From contig CANRGP010000008.1 of NCBI GenBank assembly GCA_947630085.1, forward strand, positions 1 through 44,563: 44,563 bases of DNA, given 5' to 3'. Both the position numbers and the translations under genes were made by a program. The DNA is from an uncultured Lachnospiraceae bacterium (GTDB lineage: Bacteria; Bacillota; Clostridia; Lachnospirales; Lachnospiraceae). The stretch's first letter is position 1. The number at the start of each line of letters is the position of its first letter. A model generated the notes under the pieces. It saw only the letters and a program-made list of their open reading frames with translations, was not told where the DNA came from and searched no databases. Positions 7,304 to 16,973 of the stretch are shown here, piece by piece.

Positions 7304-7317
7304 TGGAAACGTTTCCA
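7304..7317. promoter_or_regulatory. LacI-family operator / cre-like site
   Basis: TGGAAACGTTTCCA is a perfect 14-bp palindrome with the central CG typical of LacI-family and CcpA (cre) sites. It lies immediately after the predicted transcription start, where binding would block transcription. The LacI-type gene at 10616 in the same operon is the obvious candidate; CcpA is a second one. Sequence alone does not separate them. Confidence 0.8.
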
Positions 7318-7362
7318 GCCTTTGGTTACCCATTTATTCACCATTTTTTAGGAGGATGAACT

Positions 7363-8754
7363 ATGAAAAAGAGAGGTTTGGCTTTACTGCTGACCGCGTC
7401 CATGGCGCTGACCCTGCTTGCAGGCTGCGGCGGCGGGACGACAGAGACACAGGCTCCGGAGACACAGGCTCCGGCCGCTACTGAGGCTGGTACAGAAGCC
7501 CCGGCGGAAACAGAGGCTCCGGCGGAGACGGCGGCGCCTGCAGCGGGCGGTTCCGTTTACTACCTGAACTTCAAGCCCGAAGCGGATCAGGCATGGCAGG
7601 ATCTGGCTAAGACCTATACCGAGCAGACCGGCGTACAGGTCAAGGTTGTTACTGCTGCCAGCGGTACATATTCCGATACTCTGACTGCAGAGATGGCTAA
7701 GAGCGAGGCTCCCACCATCTACAATATCGGAAATGCTCAGGGTCTGAGCGACTGGAACGATTACGCTCTGGATCTGACCGGGACCTCCATCTACGATGAG
7801 AGGATCAATGACGACTATGTCCTGTTCGACGAGACCGGTGCTCCCAAGGCTCTTGGCTACTGCTACGAGTCCTTCGGCATCATCGTGAACAAGGCTCTGC
7901 TGAGCGAGGCCGGATACACCCTTGACGATATCAAGGATTTCGCTTCCCTGAAGGCTGTTGCGGATGACATTCATGCCCGCGCTTCCGAGCTTGGCTTCGA
8001 CGCTTTCTCCGCTCCCGGACTTGACGGATCTTCCAGCTGGCGCTTCTCCGGCCACCTTGCCAATGTTCCGCTGTTCTACGAGTTCCGTGATGACGGCGTG
8101 ACCTCTCAGCCCGCTACGATCACCGGAAAGTATCTGGATCAGTTCCGCAACATCTGGGATCTGTACATTACGGATACTGCGGCTAACCCCACCAGCCTTT
8201 CCACCAGCACCGGCGACGAGTCCGAGGCTGAATTCGGAAACGGCCAGGCAGTCTTCTATCAGAACGGCGACTGGGAGTTCGCGAATCTGACCGGCAACTT
8301 CAGCATGGATCCCGATGATCTGGCTATGATCCCGATCTACTGCGGCGTTGACGGCGAGGAGAAGGCAGGACTTAACTCCGGTACCGAGAACTGCTGGGCG
8401 ATCAATTCCCAGGCTTCCGCCGAGAACATCCAGGCCAGCATCGACTTCCTGTACTGGGTAGTTACCTCCGAAGAGGGAACCACGATGCTTGCTGAGCAGT
8501 TCAGCGGAATCCCCTTCAAGCATGCGATTGATTCCAACAACGTATTCGGTGCTGATGCGAAGGCATATGCCAGCGCCGGCAACTACACTCTGTCCTGGGC
8601 GTTCAACTACACCCCGAACGTGGACAGCTGGCGCGCTACCGTTGTCACGGCTCTGACCGCTTACTCCGCAGACCCGACGGATGCCAACTGGGAAGCTGTA
8701 GTGGAAGCTTTCGTAGACGGCTGGGCTTATGAGTACAACGTACAGAACGGCTGA
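7363..8754 (+). CDS. ABC transporter sugar-binding lipoprotein (family 1, maltodextrin type)
   Basis: A 463-residue protein with a lipoprotein signal peptide ending in LLAGC (Cys22), then a low-complexity linker of repeated ETQAP / AETEAP units to about residue 62. The family 1 solute-binding domain follows (YYLNFKPEADQAWQDLAKTY, GQAVFYQNGDWEF, GLNSGTENCWAIN). It would be anchored on the outer face of the membrane and hand a sugar to the permeases at 8837 and 9751. The neighbouring 4-alpha-glucanotransferase points to maltodextrins. Codon use is strongly biased to GCT, TCC and CTG, as in highly expressed genes. The ATG at 7363 follows AGGAGG. A stem-loop right after the gene probably keeps its transcript in excess. 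Confidence 0.92.
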   Translation: MKKRGLALLLTASMALTLLAGCGGGTTETQAPETQAPAATEAGTEAPAETEAPAETAAPAAGGSVYYLNFKPEADQAWQDLAKTYTEQTGVQVKVVTAASGTYSDTLTAEMAKSEAPTIYNIGNAQGLSDWNDYALDLTGTSIYDERINDDYVLFDETGAPKALGYCYESFGIIVNKALLSEAGYTLDDIKDFASLKAVADDIHARASELGFDAFSAPGLDGSSSWRFSGHLANVPLFYEFRDDGVTSQPATITGKYLDQFRNIWDLYITDTAANPTSLSTSTGDESEAEFGNGQAVFYQNGDWEFANLTGNFSMDPDDLAMIPIYCGVDGEEKAGLNSGTENCWAINSQASAENIQASIDFLYWVVTSEEGTTMLAEQFSGIPFKHAIDSNNVFGADAKAYASAGNYTLSWAFNYTPNVDSWRATVVTALTAYSADPTDANWEAVVEAFVDGWAYEYNVQNG

Positions 8755-8769
8755 TAGCAGCAACTGACC

Positions 8770-8796
8770 AGGGCGGGCTTTGTCCCGCCCTATTTT
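8770..8796 (+). terminator. Intra-operon terminator/attenuating stem-loop
   Basis: AGGGCGGG and CCCGCCCT pair in an 8-bp GC-rich stem with a 6-base loop, followed by ATTTTT. It sits between the binding-protein gene and the first permease gene, so partial termination would give more binding protein than permease. Confidence 0.8.
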
Positions 8797-8836
8797 TAAA
8801 CGCGAAAGAATATTCAGAAAAGAAAGGAAAATCATC

Positions 8837-9754
8837 GTGAAGAAAAAAAAGAAGACCCACGATGCAGCTGCCGTTAACGGACTGCTGGTACGCCGGCCCA
8901 TCCGGCGTTGGTTCCCTCTGTTCATATTGCCTACGTTCGTCTGCTTTATCATCGGATTCGTATGGCCGTTTATCCAGGGTATCTATCTGTCCTTCTGCAA
9001 TTTCAATACGCCGAAGGATGCGTCCTGGGTAGGATTCGCGAATTATGTAAAGGCTTTCAGCGACACGGGATTCATTCACGCATTTACCAACACGGCCTCG
9101 TTTGCGGTCGTATCCATTCTGACCATCAATGTGATCGCATTCCTCATCGCATATGCTTTGACACAGAAGATGGCGGGCGCGAACCTGTTCCGTACCGTAT
9201 TCTTCATGCCCAACCTGATCGGCGGCGTGGTCCTGGGTTATATCTGGTCCATGATCTTCGACGCTATTCTCAAGGGCTACAATACATATCTGACCGCCAA
9301 TGCCACTTATGGCTTCTGGGGCTTGGTGATCCTGGTCGCCTGGCAGCAGATCGGATACATGATGATCATTTACATCGCCGGGTTCCAGGCTGTTCCCGGA
9401 GATATGCTTGAGGCGGCCAAGATTGACGGCGCCACGGGCTGGCAGACGCTGACTCGTGTCATCATTCCCAATATCATGCCGTCGATCACGATCTGTACGT
9501 TCCTGACGCTGACCAACTCCTTCAAGATGTTCGACCAGAACCTGGCCTTGACCGGCGGCGCTCCGAACATCATGTTCAACGGAGCGAAGGTGAATATGAC
9601 GGAGCTGCTTGCCCTGAACATTTATAACACCTACAATATCAATGCGAAATGGCACGGGGCGGCCCAGGCCAAGGCCGTCGTATTCTTCCTGCTTGTGGCC
9701 GTACTTGCTATCGCGCAGCTGACGGCTACCAGAAGTAAGGAGGTGCAGCAGTGA
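8837..9754 (+). CDS. ABC transporter permease (MalF type)
   Basis: A 305-residue inner-membrane protein with about six membrane segments, the first at FILPTFVCFIIGFVWPFI. The EAA loop near residues 205-225 reads EAAKIDGATGWQTLTRVIIP, where the ATPase docks. The start is taken at the GTG at 8837 (VKKKKKTHDAAA) because AAAGGAAA lies at the right distance. An upstream ATG at 8780 would put the start inside the terminator hairpin. It overlaps the next permease gene by 4 bases. No ATPase subunit is encoded here, so a shared MsmX-type ATPase must serve it. Confidence 0.9.
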   Translation: MKKKKKTHDAAAVNGLLVRRPIRRWFPLFILPTFVCFIIGFVWPFIQGIYLSFCNFNTPKDASWVGFANYVKAFSDTGFIHAFTNTASFAVVSILTINVIAFLIAYALTQKMAGANLFRTVFFMPNLIGGVVLGYIWSMIFDAILKGYNTYLTANATYGFWGLVILVAWQQIGYMMIIYIAGFQAVPGDMLEAAKIDGATGWQTLTRVIIPNIMPSITICTFLTLTNSFKMFDQNLALTGGAPNIMFNGAKVNMTELLALNIYNTYNINAKWHGAAQAKAVVFFLLVAVLAIAQLTATRSKEVQQ

Positions 9755-10611
9755 TGAAAGAAAAGAAGAGAACAGAATATTCGCCGGGCAGCAAGATCCT
9801 CACCGCGTTTTTTATCCTGCTCTGCCTTGTGTGGATCATGCCCATTTTCGAGGTTCTGATCAACTCCTTTAAGGAGAACGCCTATGTCAATACCAATGCC
9901 TTCGCCCTGCCCAACAAGGACAGCTTCGTGGGCTTCGCAAACTATATCAAGGGCGTTACCTTTGGAAACTATCCGTTCTTTAAGGCGCTTGGCTACAGCT
10001 TCTTTATTACGGTCGTTTCCGTGGCTATGATCCTGCTGTTTACATCCATGACGGCGTGGTACATCGCCCGCGTGGATTCTCCGTTTGCCAAGATTTTTTA
10101 CTATCTCTGCCTCTTTTCCATGATCGTGCCGTTCCAGATGGTTATGTTTACGCTGACCTTCACGGCGGATCAGCTGAAGCTCAACACACCGTATACGATT
10201 CCGATTGTATATCTGGGATTTGGAGCCGGTATGGCGATCTTCATGTTTGTAGGCTTTATCAAGGGACTTCCTCTGGAGATCGAGGAAGCGGCGGCGATCG
10301 ACGGATGCGGTCCGGTGCGCACCTATTTCTGGGTGGTCCTGCCCATGCTGAAGCCGACGCTGATCTCTGTGGGTATTCTGGAAGCGATGTGGGTTTGGAA
10401 CGATTATCTGCTTCCGTACCTGGTTCTTGACCGCACCAAGTACATGACGGTTCCCATCCTGGTTCAGTACCTCAAGGGAAGCTACGGTTCCGTAGATCTG
10501 GGTGCGACGATGGCCGTGATCATGCTGAGCATTATCCCCATCATCATTATCTACATCTTCTGCCAGAAGTACATTATCAAGGGCGTGGCGGCCGGAGCTG
10601 TCAAGGGGTAA
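9751..10611 (+). CDS. ABC transporter permease (MalG type)
   Basis: A 286-residue membrane protein with six predicted segments and the EAA loop EEAAAIDGCGPVRTYFWVVLP near residues 175-195. It pairs with the preceding permease to form the channel. The gene opens with GTG-ATG (9751/9754) overlapping the TGA of the upstream gene, which suggests translational coupling. AGGAGG lies 7 bases before the GTG and 10 before the ATG, so either could be used. The LacI gene follows 4 bases later. Confidence 0.9.
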   Translation: MMKEKKRTEYSPGSKILTAFFILLCLVWIMPIFEVLINSFKENAYVNTNAFALPNKDSFVGFANYIKGVTFGNYPFFKALGYSFFITVVSVAMILLFTSMTAWYIARVDSPFAKIFYYLCLFSMIVPFQMVMFTLTFTADQLKLNTPYTIPIVYLGFGAGMAIFMFVGFIKGLPLEIEEAAAIDGCGPVRTYFWVVLPMLKPTLISVGILEAMWVWNDYLLPYLVLDRTKYMTVPILVQYLKGSYGSVDLGATMAVIMLSIIPIIIIYIFCQKYIIKGVAAGAVKG

Positions 10612-10615
10612 AGAC

Positions 10616-11632
10616 ATGACCATTAAAGACATTGCCCGGGAATCCGGATATGCTGTTGGGACGGTTTCACGAGTTCTTAACAACCATCCCGACGTGTCGC
10701 AAAAAGCGCGCGAAAGCATTATGACGGTAGTAGAAAAATATAATTTCCGGCTGAACAGCAATGCCAAACATCTGAAGCAGCAGGCAAAAAAAGGGATTGT
10801 GATCATAGTAAAGGGTTCCGGAAATATGCTGTTTGCAGCGATTCTGGAACGGATCCAGGGGCTGGTGGAGCAGAGCGGATACGTTTGCCAGATCTGTTAC
10901 ATCGACGAAGAGAACAACGAGATGGAACAGGCGATCCAGCTTTGCAGGGAACGCCAGCCCCAGGGGATCTTTTTTCTGGGAAGCAACAGGGATTATTTCC
11001 GGAACCATTTTGCCGAGCTGACGGTTCCGTGTGTCCTGGTGACAAACTCCGCCGCGGGATGGGGCTTCGGAAACCTCTCAAGCGTGAGTACCGACGATGC
11101 CGCGGCCGCGGCTGCGGCCATCGATCACCTGATCATGCTGGGACACTATCATATCGGGATCCTGGGAGGACAGATGGAGCGCTCTCAGGCGGCGCAGACA
11201 CGGTATAAAGGCTGTGTCAGATCCTTTGCCGAACACGGAAGGGATTTTTATCCCAACCGGCAGTACGAGCCTGCCAGATTTTCTGTGGAGGCGGGCTATC
11301 AGGCTATGGGACGCCTGCTGAACAAGATGCCGGAGCTGACGGCGGTGTTCGTGATGTCTGATGTAATGGCGATCGGCGCGATCCGGGCCATTCAGGACAG
11401 GGGACTTAAAGTTCCGAACGACGTCTCGGTTCTCGGCTTTGACGGGATCGAGCTGGGGAGCTATCTGGTCCCGCAGCTTGCTACGATCCGTCAGGATGAA
11501 GAAAAGATCGCCAGGAGAAGCGTGGAGATCCTTCTTTCTATGATTGAGAATGAGGATTCGGCGGTTCATGAATTTGTTCCGTTTAAGGTGGTATCCGGTG
11601 AAAGTGCAGTAAGTATGAATCGAAGGACGTGA
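10616..11632 (+). CDS. LacI family transcriptional regulator
   Basis: A 338-residue protein. Residues 1-50 hold the LacI helix-turn-helix (TIKDIARESGYAVGTVSRVL) and the hinge AKHLKQQ. The rest is a periplasmic-binding-protein-like ligand domain with the typical HYHIGILGG, DVMAIGAIRAIQDRGLKVP and SVLGFDGIELGSYL segments. It is embedded in the sugar operon after the permeases and before malQ. It probably controls the operon through the palindrome at 7304-7317, with a maltose-related sugar as inducer (inference). AAGGGG 7-12 bases before the ATG, at the very end of the preceding gene, serves as ribosome binding site. Confidence 0.93.
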   Translation: MTIKDIARESGYAVGTVSRVLNNHPDVSQKARESIMTVVEKYNFRLNSNAKHLKQQAKKGIVIIVKGSGNMLFAAILERIQGLVEQSGYVCQICYIDEENNEMEQAIQLCRERQPQGIFFLGSNRDYFRNHFAELTVPCVLVTNSAAGWGFGNLSSVSTDDAAAAAAAIDHLIMLGHYHIGILGGQMERSQAAQTRYKGCVRSFAEHGRDFYPNRQYEPARFSVEAGYQAMGRLLNKMPELTAVFVMSDVMAIGAIRAIQDRGLKVPNDVSVLGFDGIELGSYLVPQLATIRQDEEKIARRSVEILLSMIENEDSAVHEFVPFKVVSGESAVSMNRRT

Positions 11633-11637
11633 TTGCT

Positions 11638-13134
11638 TTGAAAAAGAGCGGTATTTTGATGCACCTTTCCTCTCTGCCGACACCGGGAGGCATCGGCAGC
11701 ATGGGAAAGGACGCACTGGATTTTATAGATTTCCTGTATAAGGCGGGCCAGTCCTACTGGCAGCTTCTGCCGATCTGCCCCACCAGCTACGGGGATTCGC
11801 CCTACCAGTCTTACTCCAGCTATGCCGGGAATCCGTATTTTATCGATCTGGATGAGCTTGCCGGCGAGGGATTCCTTTTAAAGGAAGAGTATGAGGATAT
11901 TGACTGGGAGAGCGAGCCGGACGAGGTGAACTACGGGGCCCTTTATACGAAGAAATTTCCCGTTCTCCGCATTGCGGTGGAACGCTTTCTTGCCGCCCCC
12001 CGGCCCGGATTTGCGGAATTCTGCGGTGAAAACGCGTATTGGCTGGAGGACTATGCCCTGTTTATGGCTCTCAAGGATCTGAACGGGGGAAGCACCTGGG
12101 CTGCCTGGGAGCCGGAGCTTCGAAACAGGGACCCGCAGGCGATGGAAGAGGCCAGGCGGGACCATGCGGACAGCATTCTTTTCTGGAAGGTCCTTCAGTA
12201 TTTCTTTTTCCGCCAGTGGGACACGGTGAGGGCCTATGCCAACAAGAAGGGGATCCGCCTGATCGGAGATATGCCGATCTATGTTTCCATGGACAGTGTG
12301 GATGTATGGGCCCATCCGGAGCTTTTCCAGCTGGATGAGAATAAGACTCCGGTCGAGGTCGCGGGATGCCCGCCCGACGGATTTTCCGCTACAGGGCAGC
12401 TCTGGGGCAATCCTCTCTTTGACTGGGACTATATGGCCCGCGAGGGCTATAGCTGGTGGATCGACAGGATCCGCTACCTTTGCGGGGTGTACGATGTGCT
12501 CCGCATCGACCATTTCCGCGGATTTGATGCTTACTATGCCATTCCCTATGGAGATGAAGACGCCAGGAACGGCAGATGGAAAAAGGGACCGGGAATGGAT
12601 CTGTTCCGGGCGGTGGAGAAGGCGATCGGGAAGCCGCCCATCATTGCCGAGGATCTTGGATTTTTGACGGATTCCGTCCGCAGGCTTCTGGCGGACAGCG
12701 GGTTCCCGGGAATGAAGGTACTGGAATTTGCTTTTGACAGACGCGATCCCAACGGGGAATCGTATCTGCCGGAAACATACACGGACAACTGTGTGGCATA
12801 TACCGGAACTCATGACAACGACACTATTAACGGGTGGATGACATCCGCCGACCCGGAGGATCGGGATTATGCCATAAAGTATCTGGGACTTAATGAGAAG
12901 GAAGGGTACAACTGGGGCATGATGCGCGCCCTCTGGAAAAGCAACGCGGGCTGGACGATCGTGCAGGCTCAGGACCTTTTGGGGATCGGGAGCGAAGGAC
13001 GGATGAATACGCCGTCCACCGTCGGAGAGAACTGGCGCTGGCGAGCGCTTCCGGGAAGCTTTACCGATGAGCTTGCGGAGCGGATCCGCGCGGAGATGGT
13101 TACATATGGCCGGCTGGCCCAGCCGGGAGGCTGA
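11638..13134 (+). CDS. malQ: 4-alpha-glucanotransferase (amylomaltase, GH77)
   Basis: A 498-residue cytoplasmic enzyme that transfers alpha-1,4-glucan segments and releases glucose from maltodextrins. GH77 hallmarks are all present: GDMPIYVSMDSVDVW, PPDGFSATGQLWGNPLFDW, RIDHFRGF (nucleophile Asp291), IIAEDLG (acid/base Glu338) and GTHDNDT (Asp395). The TTG at 11638 is preferred as start because AAGGA lies 10 bases upstream and the protein then begins KKSGILMHLSSLP as in relatives. A GTG at 11629 overlapping the LacI stop is too close to that site. It is the last gene of the operon and is followed by the terminator at 13177. Confidence 0.95.
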   Translation: MKKSGILMHLSSLPTPGGIGSMGKDALDFIDFLYKAGQSYWQLLPICPTSYGDSPYQSYSSYAGNPYFIDLDELAGEGFLLKEEYEDIDWESEPDEVNYGALYTKKFPVLRIAVERFLAAPRPGFAEFCGENAYWLEDYALFMALKDLNGGSTWAAWEPELRNRDPQAMEEARRDHADSILFWKVLQYFFFRQWDTVRAYANKKGIRLIGDMPIYVSMDSVDVWAHPELFQLDENKTPVEVAGCPPDGFSATGQLWGNPLFDWDYMAREGYSWWIDRIRYLCGVYDVLRIDHFRGFDAYYAIPYGDEDARNGRWKKGPGMDLFRAVEKAIGKPPIIAEDLGFLTDSVRRLLADSGFPGMKVLEFAFDRRDPNGESYLPETYTDNCVAYTGTHDNDTINGWMTSADPEDRDYAIKYLGLNEKEGYNWGMMRALWKSNAGWTIVQAQDLLGIGSEGRMNTPSTVGENWRWRALPGSFTDELAERIRAEMVTYGRLAQPGG

Positions 13135-13176
13135 AAGGATCATCAAACACTGCCAAAACAGGCGTTAACAAAGGCT

Positions 13177-13226
13177 AAAGACCGCATGGAAGGCAAAATG
13201 CTTTCTGTGCGGTCTTTCTTTTTTTG
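13177..13226 (+). terminator. Rho-independent terminator of the maltodextrin operon
   Basis: AAAGACCGCA / TGCGGTCTTT arms enclose a second inner stem (GGAA, GCA / TGC, TTC) and are followed by CTTTTTTTTG. A strong terminator on the plus strand, in the gap between two convergent operons. Confidence 0.9.
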
Positions 13227-13265
13227 TTCACGTTCGGAATGAACAGGCCGGATGGAGGAGCGGTC

Positions 13266-15092
13266 TTAAGCCTGATCGCTTTTCTGAAGCTCATAAAGCT
13301 TTTTATAGATCCCGCCCTGCTCCAGAAGCTCCTGATGGGTTCCGCTTTCCCGGATCCGGCCATGGTGCATGACGATGATCTTGCTGGCGTGCTGGATGGT
13401 GGAGAGACGGTGGGCGACCATGATGGTGGTGCGCCCTTTCATGAGCGTGGCAAGGGCCTCCTGGATCCACTGCTCGGTTTCCGTATCAATGTTTGCCGTG
13501 GCCTCGTCCAGGATCAGAATGACCGGATCGAAGGCGAGCGTGCGGGCGAAAGAGAGGAGCTGACGCTGCCCGGCGGAGAAGGTGGAGCCGCGCTCGGAAA
13601 CCGGTTCGTCATAGCCGTCCGGGAGCCGCTCGATAAATTTATTGGCATTGACCTGGCGGGACGCCTCACGAATGGCCCGGGTGCTGATCTCCTCATTGCG
13701 CAGGCGGATGTTGCTCTTAATATCCCCGGTGAAGATGAACACGTCCTGCTGAACCTGGCCAATGGCGCTCCGGATCTGTGACCGGGTCAGGTCCCGGATA
13801 TTGACGCCGTCTATAAGGATTTCACCTTTCTGAATATCATAATATCGCCCGATCAGGTTCAGGATCGAGGATTTACCGGCTCCGGTGGCTCCTACGAATG
13901 CGATCTTCTCACCCGGCTCGATCACGAAGCTGACATCCTTCAGCACATAATCCTCATCGCTGTAGGCAAACCATACATTTTTAAATTCAATGCGTCCCCG
14001 GATCTCGGGAAGGATCACAGGATCCTTCGGATCTTCGATCATGGGCTTTACGTCCATCAGGGTAAAGATCTTCTCCGCCGCCGCGATAGCCGACTGAAGG
14101 GTCGCCAGCTGATCGGTCAGCTCCTGAATCGGCTCAAAAAAGGACTGAATGTACTGAATAAAAATATACATGGTTCCCAGAGTCAGGGCCCCGCTCTGCA
14201 CGCCCAGACTTCCCGCGGCGATTACAATGATCAGGGCGATAACCGACGCCATATAGATGCTGGGCCGGAAAATGGCGTTGACCATGATCTCCCGATAATT
14301 GACGCGGTAGAGCTCTTCACTCTTTTCCCGGAATTCCCTGTGCTTTACGTCCTCCCGGTGGAAGATCTGCGTGATCTTCATGCCGGACAGATTCTCGGAC
14401 AGAAAGGTATTCAGCGCCGTAAGCCTTGTGCGGGTCATTTGGAAGGTCTTGTGGGCGATGTTGCGGAAGATAACCGTAAGGACCGTTACCACGGGGACCA
14501 TGATGAACGAAAACAGCGCCATTCTCCAGTCCAGCGCCAGCATGATGACCGCCAGACCGATGATCCGGACAATATTTTTGAACAGCCGGACCAGGATATT
14601 GGAATACAGCTCGTTTACGGACTCCACGTCGTTGGTGACGCGGGTGACGATCTTGCCTACCGGAGTCAGGTCAAAAAAGCGCATGGAGAGGCTTTCGATA
14701 TGCTCAAAAAGCTGATTGCGCATTTCATAAATGATCTTCTGCCCGGTAGTCTGGAGAAGAAGGTACTGGATCCTGTTAAAGATAAAGAGCGCGCCCAGGA
14801 CGGCCAGATATTTGGCCGCGGCGATCAGCACGCCTGTAAACCGCTGGGCGACCATCTCGCCGGGGGCATAATTTCCGGTGATGTAGAGATCGATCGCGTC
14901 GCCGATCAGGAGCGGCCGGTACAGGTCGAGAAGGGTAGCGGCCAGGACAAGCGCCATACAGAGAGCGAAGGTGCCCCGATAGGGTTTGACGTAGGACAGC
15001 ATCCGGAGAAGGGCATTTCCTTCATAATGGACATCCGAGGGCTCGTCGGAACCGAACAGACGTGAAAAGAGTCCGCGCTTGGGAGAAGCCAT
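13266..15092 (-). CDS. ABC exporter half-transporter, ATP-binding/permease (MdlB/YheH type)
   Basis: A 608-residue protein with an N-terminal six-helix exporter domain (about residues 30-325) and a C-terminal ATPase domain. The Walker A motif is GATGAGKSS, the signature is FSAGQRQLLSFARTL rather than the canonical LSGGQ, and Walker B is ILILDEATANID with the catalytic Glu. It overlaps the stop codon of the upstream half-transporter by one base (TAATG), so the two should form a heterodimer. Such pairs usually export drugs, lipids or peptides; the substrate is not shown by sequence. Confidence 0.93.
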   Translation of the reverse strand: MASPKRGLFSRLFGSDEPSDVHYEGNALLRMLSYVKPYRGTFALCMALVLAATLLDLYRPLLIGDAIDLYITGNYAPGEMVAQRFTGVLIAAAKYLAVLGALFIFNRIQYLLLQTTGQKIIYEMRNQLFEHIESLSMRFFDLTPVGKIVTRVTNDVESVNELYSNILVRLFKNIVRIIGLAVIMLALDWRMALFSFIMVPVVTVLTVIFRNIAHKTFQMTRTRLTALNTFLSENLSGMKITQIFHREDVKHREFREKSEELYRVNYREIMVNAIFRPSIYMASVIALIIVIAAGSLGVQSGALTLGTMYIFIQYIQSFFEPIQELTDQLATLQSAIAAAEKIFTLMDVKPMIEDPKDPVILPEIRGRIEFKNVWFAYSDEDYVLKDVSFVIEPGEKIAFVGATGAGKSSILNLIGRYYDIQKGEILIDGVNIRDLTRSQIRSAIGQVQQDVFIFTGDIKSNIRLRNEEISTRAIREASRQVNANKFIERLPDGYDEPVSERGSTFSAGQRQLLSFARTLAFDPVILILDEATANIDTETEQWIQEALATLMKGRTTIMVAHRLSTIQHASKIIVMHHGRIRESGTHQELLEQGGIYKKLYELQKSDQA

Positions 15093-16858
15093 TACAGATC
15101 GCCTCCTTCCTCCTGGAGCTGACGCTCCAGCTGCTGTTTGTCGTATATTTTCCGGTAGATCCCGTTCTGCTCCATCAGTTCCCGGTGGGTTCCGTATTCA
15201 GCCGCCCGCCCGTCGTCGAGGACCAGGATGTGATCCGCGTTTTGAATGGTGGAAATGCGGTGGGCGATGATAAGGGTGGTTCTGCCGGCCCGATCGGTCC
15301 GGAGATTATGCAGGATCCGGTCCTCCGTATCCGTATCCACGGCGGAAAGCGCGTCGTCGAGAATGAGGATCGGCGCGTTTTTCATCAGGGCCCTGGCAAT
15401 GGAGCAGCGCTGCTTCTGACCGCCGGATATGGTCACGCCGCGCTCGCCGACCACCGTCTGATAGCCGTCGGGAAATTCCATGATGTTGTCGTGCACACAG
15501 GCGGCTTTGGCCGCCCGGATCACGGCGTCCGGATCCTTTTCGGCGGATCCGAAGGCAATGTTGTTTTCCAGAGTGTCGGAAAAAAGGAAGTTGTCCTGCG
15601 GCACATAGGCAATGTTCTCACGGAGGGTGGCCAGAGGGATCTCGGACAGGGAATAACCGTCTATACGGATCATATCGGGCTCCGTGTCGTAAAGGCGCAG
15701 CAGCAGATTGGCCAGAGTGGACTTGCCGCTCCCGGTCCTTCCGATAACAGCCAGTGTTTCTCCGGCCTTTATGTGCAGCTGAATATCTTTCAAAACCGGC
15801 TGGGAAGCCTGACCGGGATACGAGAAGGTCAGGTGATCAATGTCGATCTGCCCGGACAGGGCATCAATGGAAAAGTTGGCGTCGGGTCCGTCTACGATGT
15901 CCGGACGCTCATGGAATATGACCATAACGCGCTTCAGAGAGGCCAGTCCCTGGGAGATGTAGGTGATGCAGTCTCCCGCGGCAAACATGGGCCAGACGAG
16001 CATGGAAATATACTGATTGAACGCCACGAACTGCCCCAGTGTGATCCGCCCGGCGATAGCCAGGTAGCCGCCGTAGAGAAGCGTCAGGAGCCCGCTTATG
16101 CCGATGACCAGTTCAAGAAGCGGCATAAAGAGGGCCTGCAATTTCACGACCCCCATATTTTTCTCCTGATTATATAGGTTGGTTCTGGCAAAGGCCATCC
16201 GTTCGCGGCGCTCCTGGACGAACGCCTTGATGACGCGGATCCCGGATACGGCTTCCTGGACCTGATCGGTCAGATCCGAGAATGCCTGCTGCTTTTCCAG
16301 GAATTTTCGGTGCATGATCTTGCCGTAGTAGTAATCTCCGAACATGATCAGAAGAAGCGGGATCACGGCCACTACGGTGAGCGAAGGGCTGACATAGACG
16401 ACCATCTGTGCCAGGACCAGGACCAGCATGACGGATGCGTCGAAGGCAGTGATGATCGTAAAACCCAGAAGCATACGGATGGACTGCAGATCGTTGGTAA
16501 AATGGGCCATCAGATCTCCGGTCTTGTTTTCATTAAAGTAACGCATGGAGAGAGTTTCCAGATGCCCGAACATATCGTCGCGCAGCTCTTTCTCGACGGA
16601 ACGGGCCGGCCCCAGGATAAAATAGCGCCAGCAGAACCGCCCGACGGCGATCAGGGCGCCAAACAGCAGGATCTTGCCGATCAGGAACCAGATCTGTTGC
16701 ATAGAGATGGTCCCGCTTTCCAGTCCGTCCGTGATCTGTCCGGTAAAGCGGGGAATGTAGACATTGAGCAGATCAACCAGCAGAAGCGACGCGATGCCGA
16801 TGATATAAAAGACGGCATAGCGCCGGACATAGCGGCCGGCGAATTTTATCTCCCTCAT
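15092..16858 (-). CDS. ABC exporter half-transporter, ATP-binding/permease (MdlA/YheI type)
   Basis: A 588-residue exporter subunit: membrane domain to about residue 310, then the ATPase with Walker A GRTGSGKST, a canonical signature SGGQKQRCSIARAL and Walker B ILILDDALSAVD. The residue after Walker B is Asp rather than the catalytic Glu, so this half carries the degenerate catalytic site while its partner has Glu, the usual asymmetry of heterodimeric exporters. The start is the ATG at 16858 behind AGGAGG; the frame extends 14 codons further upstream but without a ribosome binding site. Confidence 0.93.
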   Translation of the reverse strand: MREIKFAGRYVRRYAVFYIIGIASLLLVDLLNVYIPRFTGQITDGLESGTISMQQIWFLIGKILLFGALIAVGRFCWRYFILGPARSVEKELRDDMFGHLETLSMRYFNENKTGDLMAHFTNDLQSIRMLLGFTIITAFDASVMLVLVLAQMVVYVSPSLTVVAVIPLLLIMFGDYYYGKIMHRKFLEKQQAFSDLTDQVQEAVSGIRVIKAFVQERRERMAFARTNLYNQEKNMGVVKLQALFMPLLELVIGISGLLTLLYGGYLAIAGRITLGQFVAFNQYISMLVWPMFAAGDCITYISQGLASLKRVMVIFHERPDIVDGPDANFSIDALSGQIDIDHLTFSYPGQASQPVLKDIQLHIKAGETLAVIGRTGSGKSTLANLLLRLYDTEPDMIRIDGYSLSEIPLATLRENIAYVPQDNFLFSDTLENNIAFGSAEKDPDAVIRAAKAACVHDNIMEFPDGYQTVVGERGVTISGGQKQRCSIARALMKNAPILILDDALSAVDTDTEDRILHNLRTDRAGRTTLIIAHRISTIQNADHILVLDDGRAAEYGTHRELMEQNGIYRKIYDKQQLERQLQEEGGDL

Positions 16859-16885
16859 AAGAATCCTCCTCGCGCACAGGCGCAA

Positions 16886-16897
16886 GTAATATATTAC
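16886..16897. promoter_or_regulatory. 12-bp palindrome upstream of the ABC exporter operon
   Basis: GTAATATATTAC is perfectly palindromic and lies 28 bases upstream of the exporter start codon, overlapping a possible -10 (TAATAT on the minus strand). It could be an operator for an unlinked regulator. Low confidence because the element is AT-rich. Confidence 0.35.
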
Positions 16898-16973
16898 CAT
16901 ACGCCGGCAGATTTGAGAAGTAGGGTTCGGACAAAAAGTTATCAGGAAAAATGAATAAATTTCTGATAAGGTA

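Noticed and set aside
7384-8952. A 522-codon antisense open frame over the maltodextrin-binding protein
   Set aside because: It arises from the strongly biased codon use of the real gene, has no ribosome binding site, and crosses a terminator hairpin.
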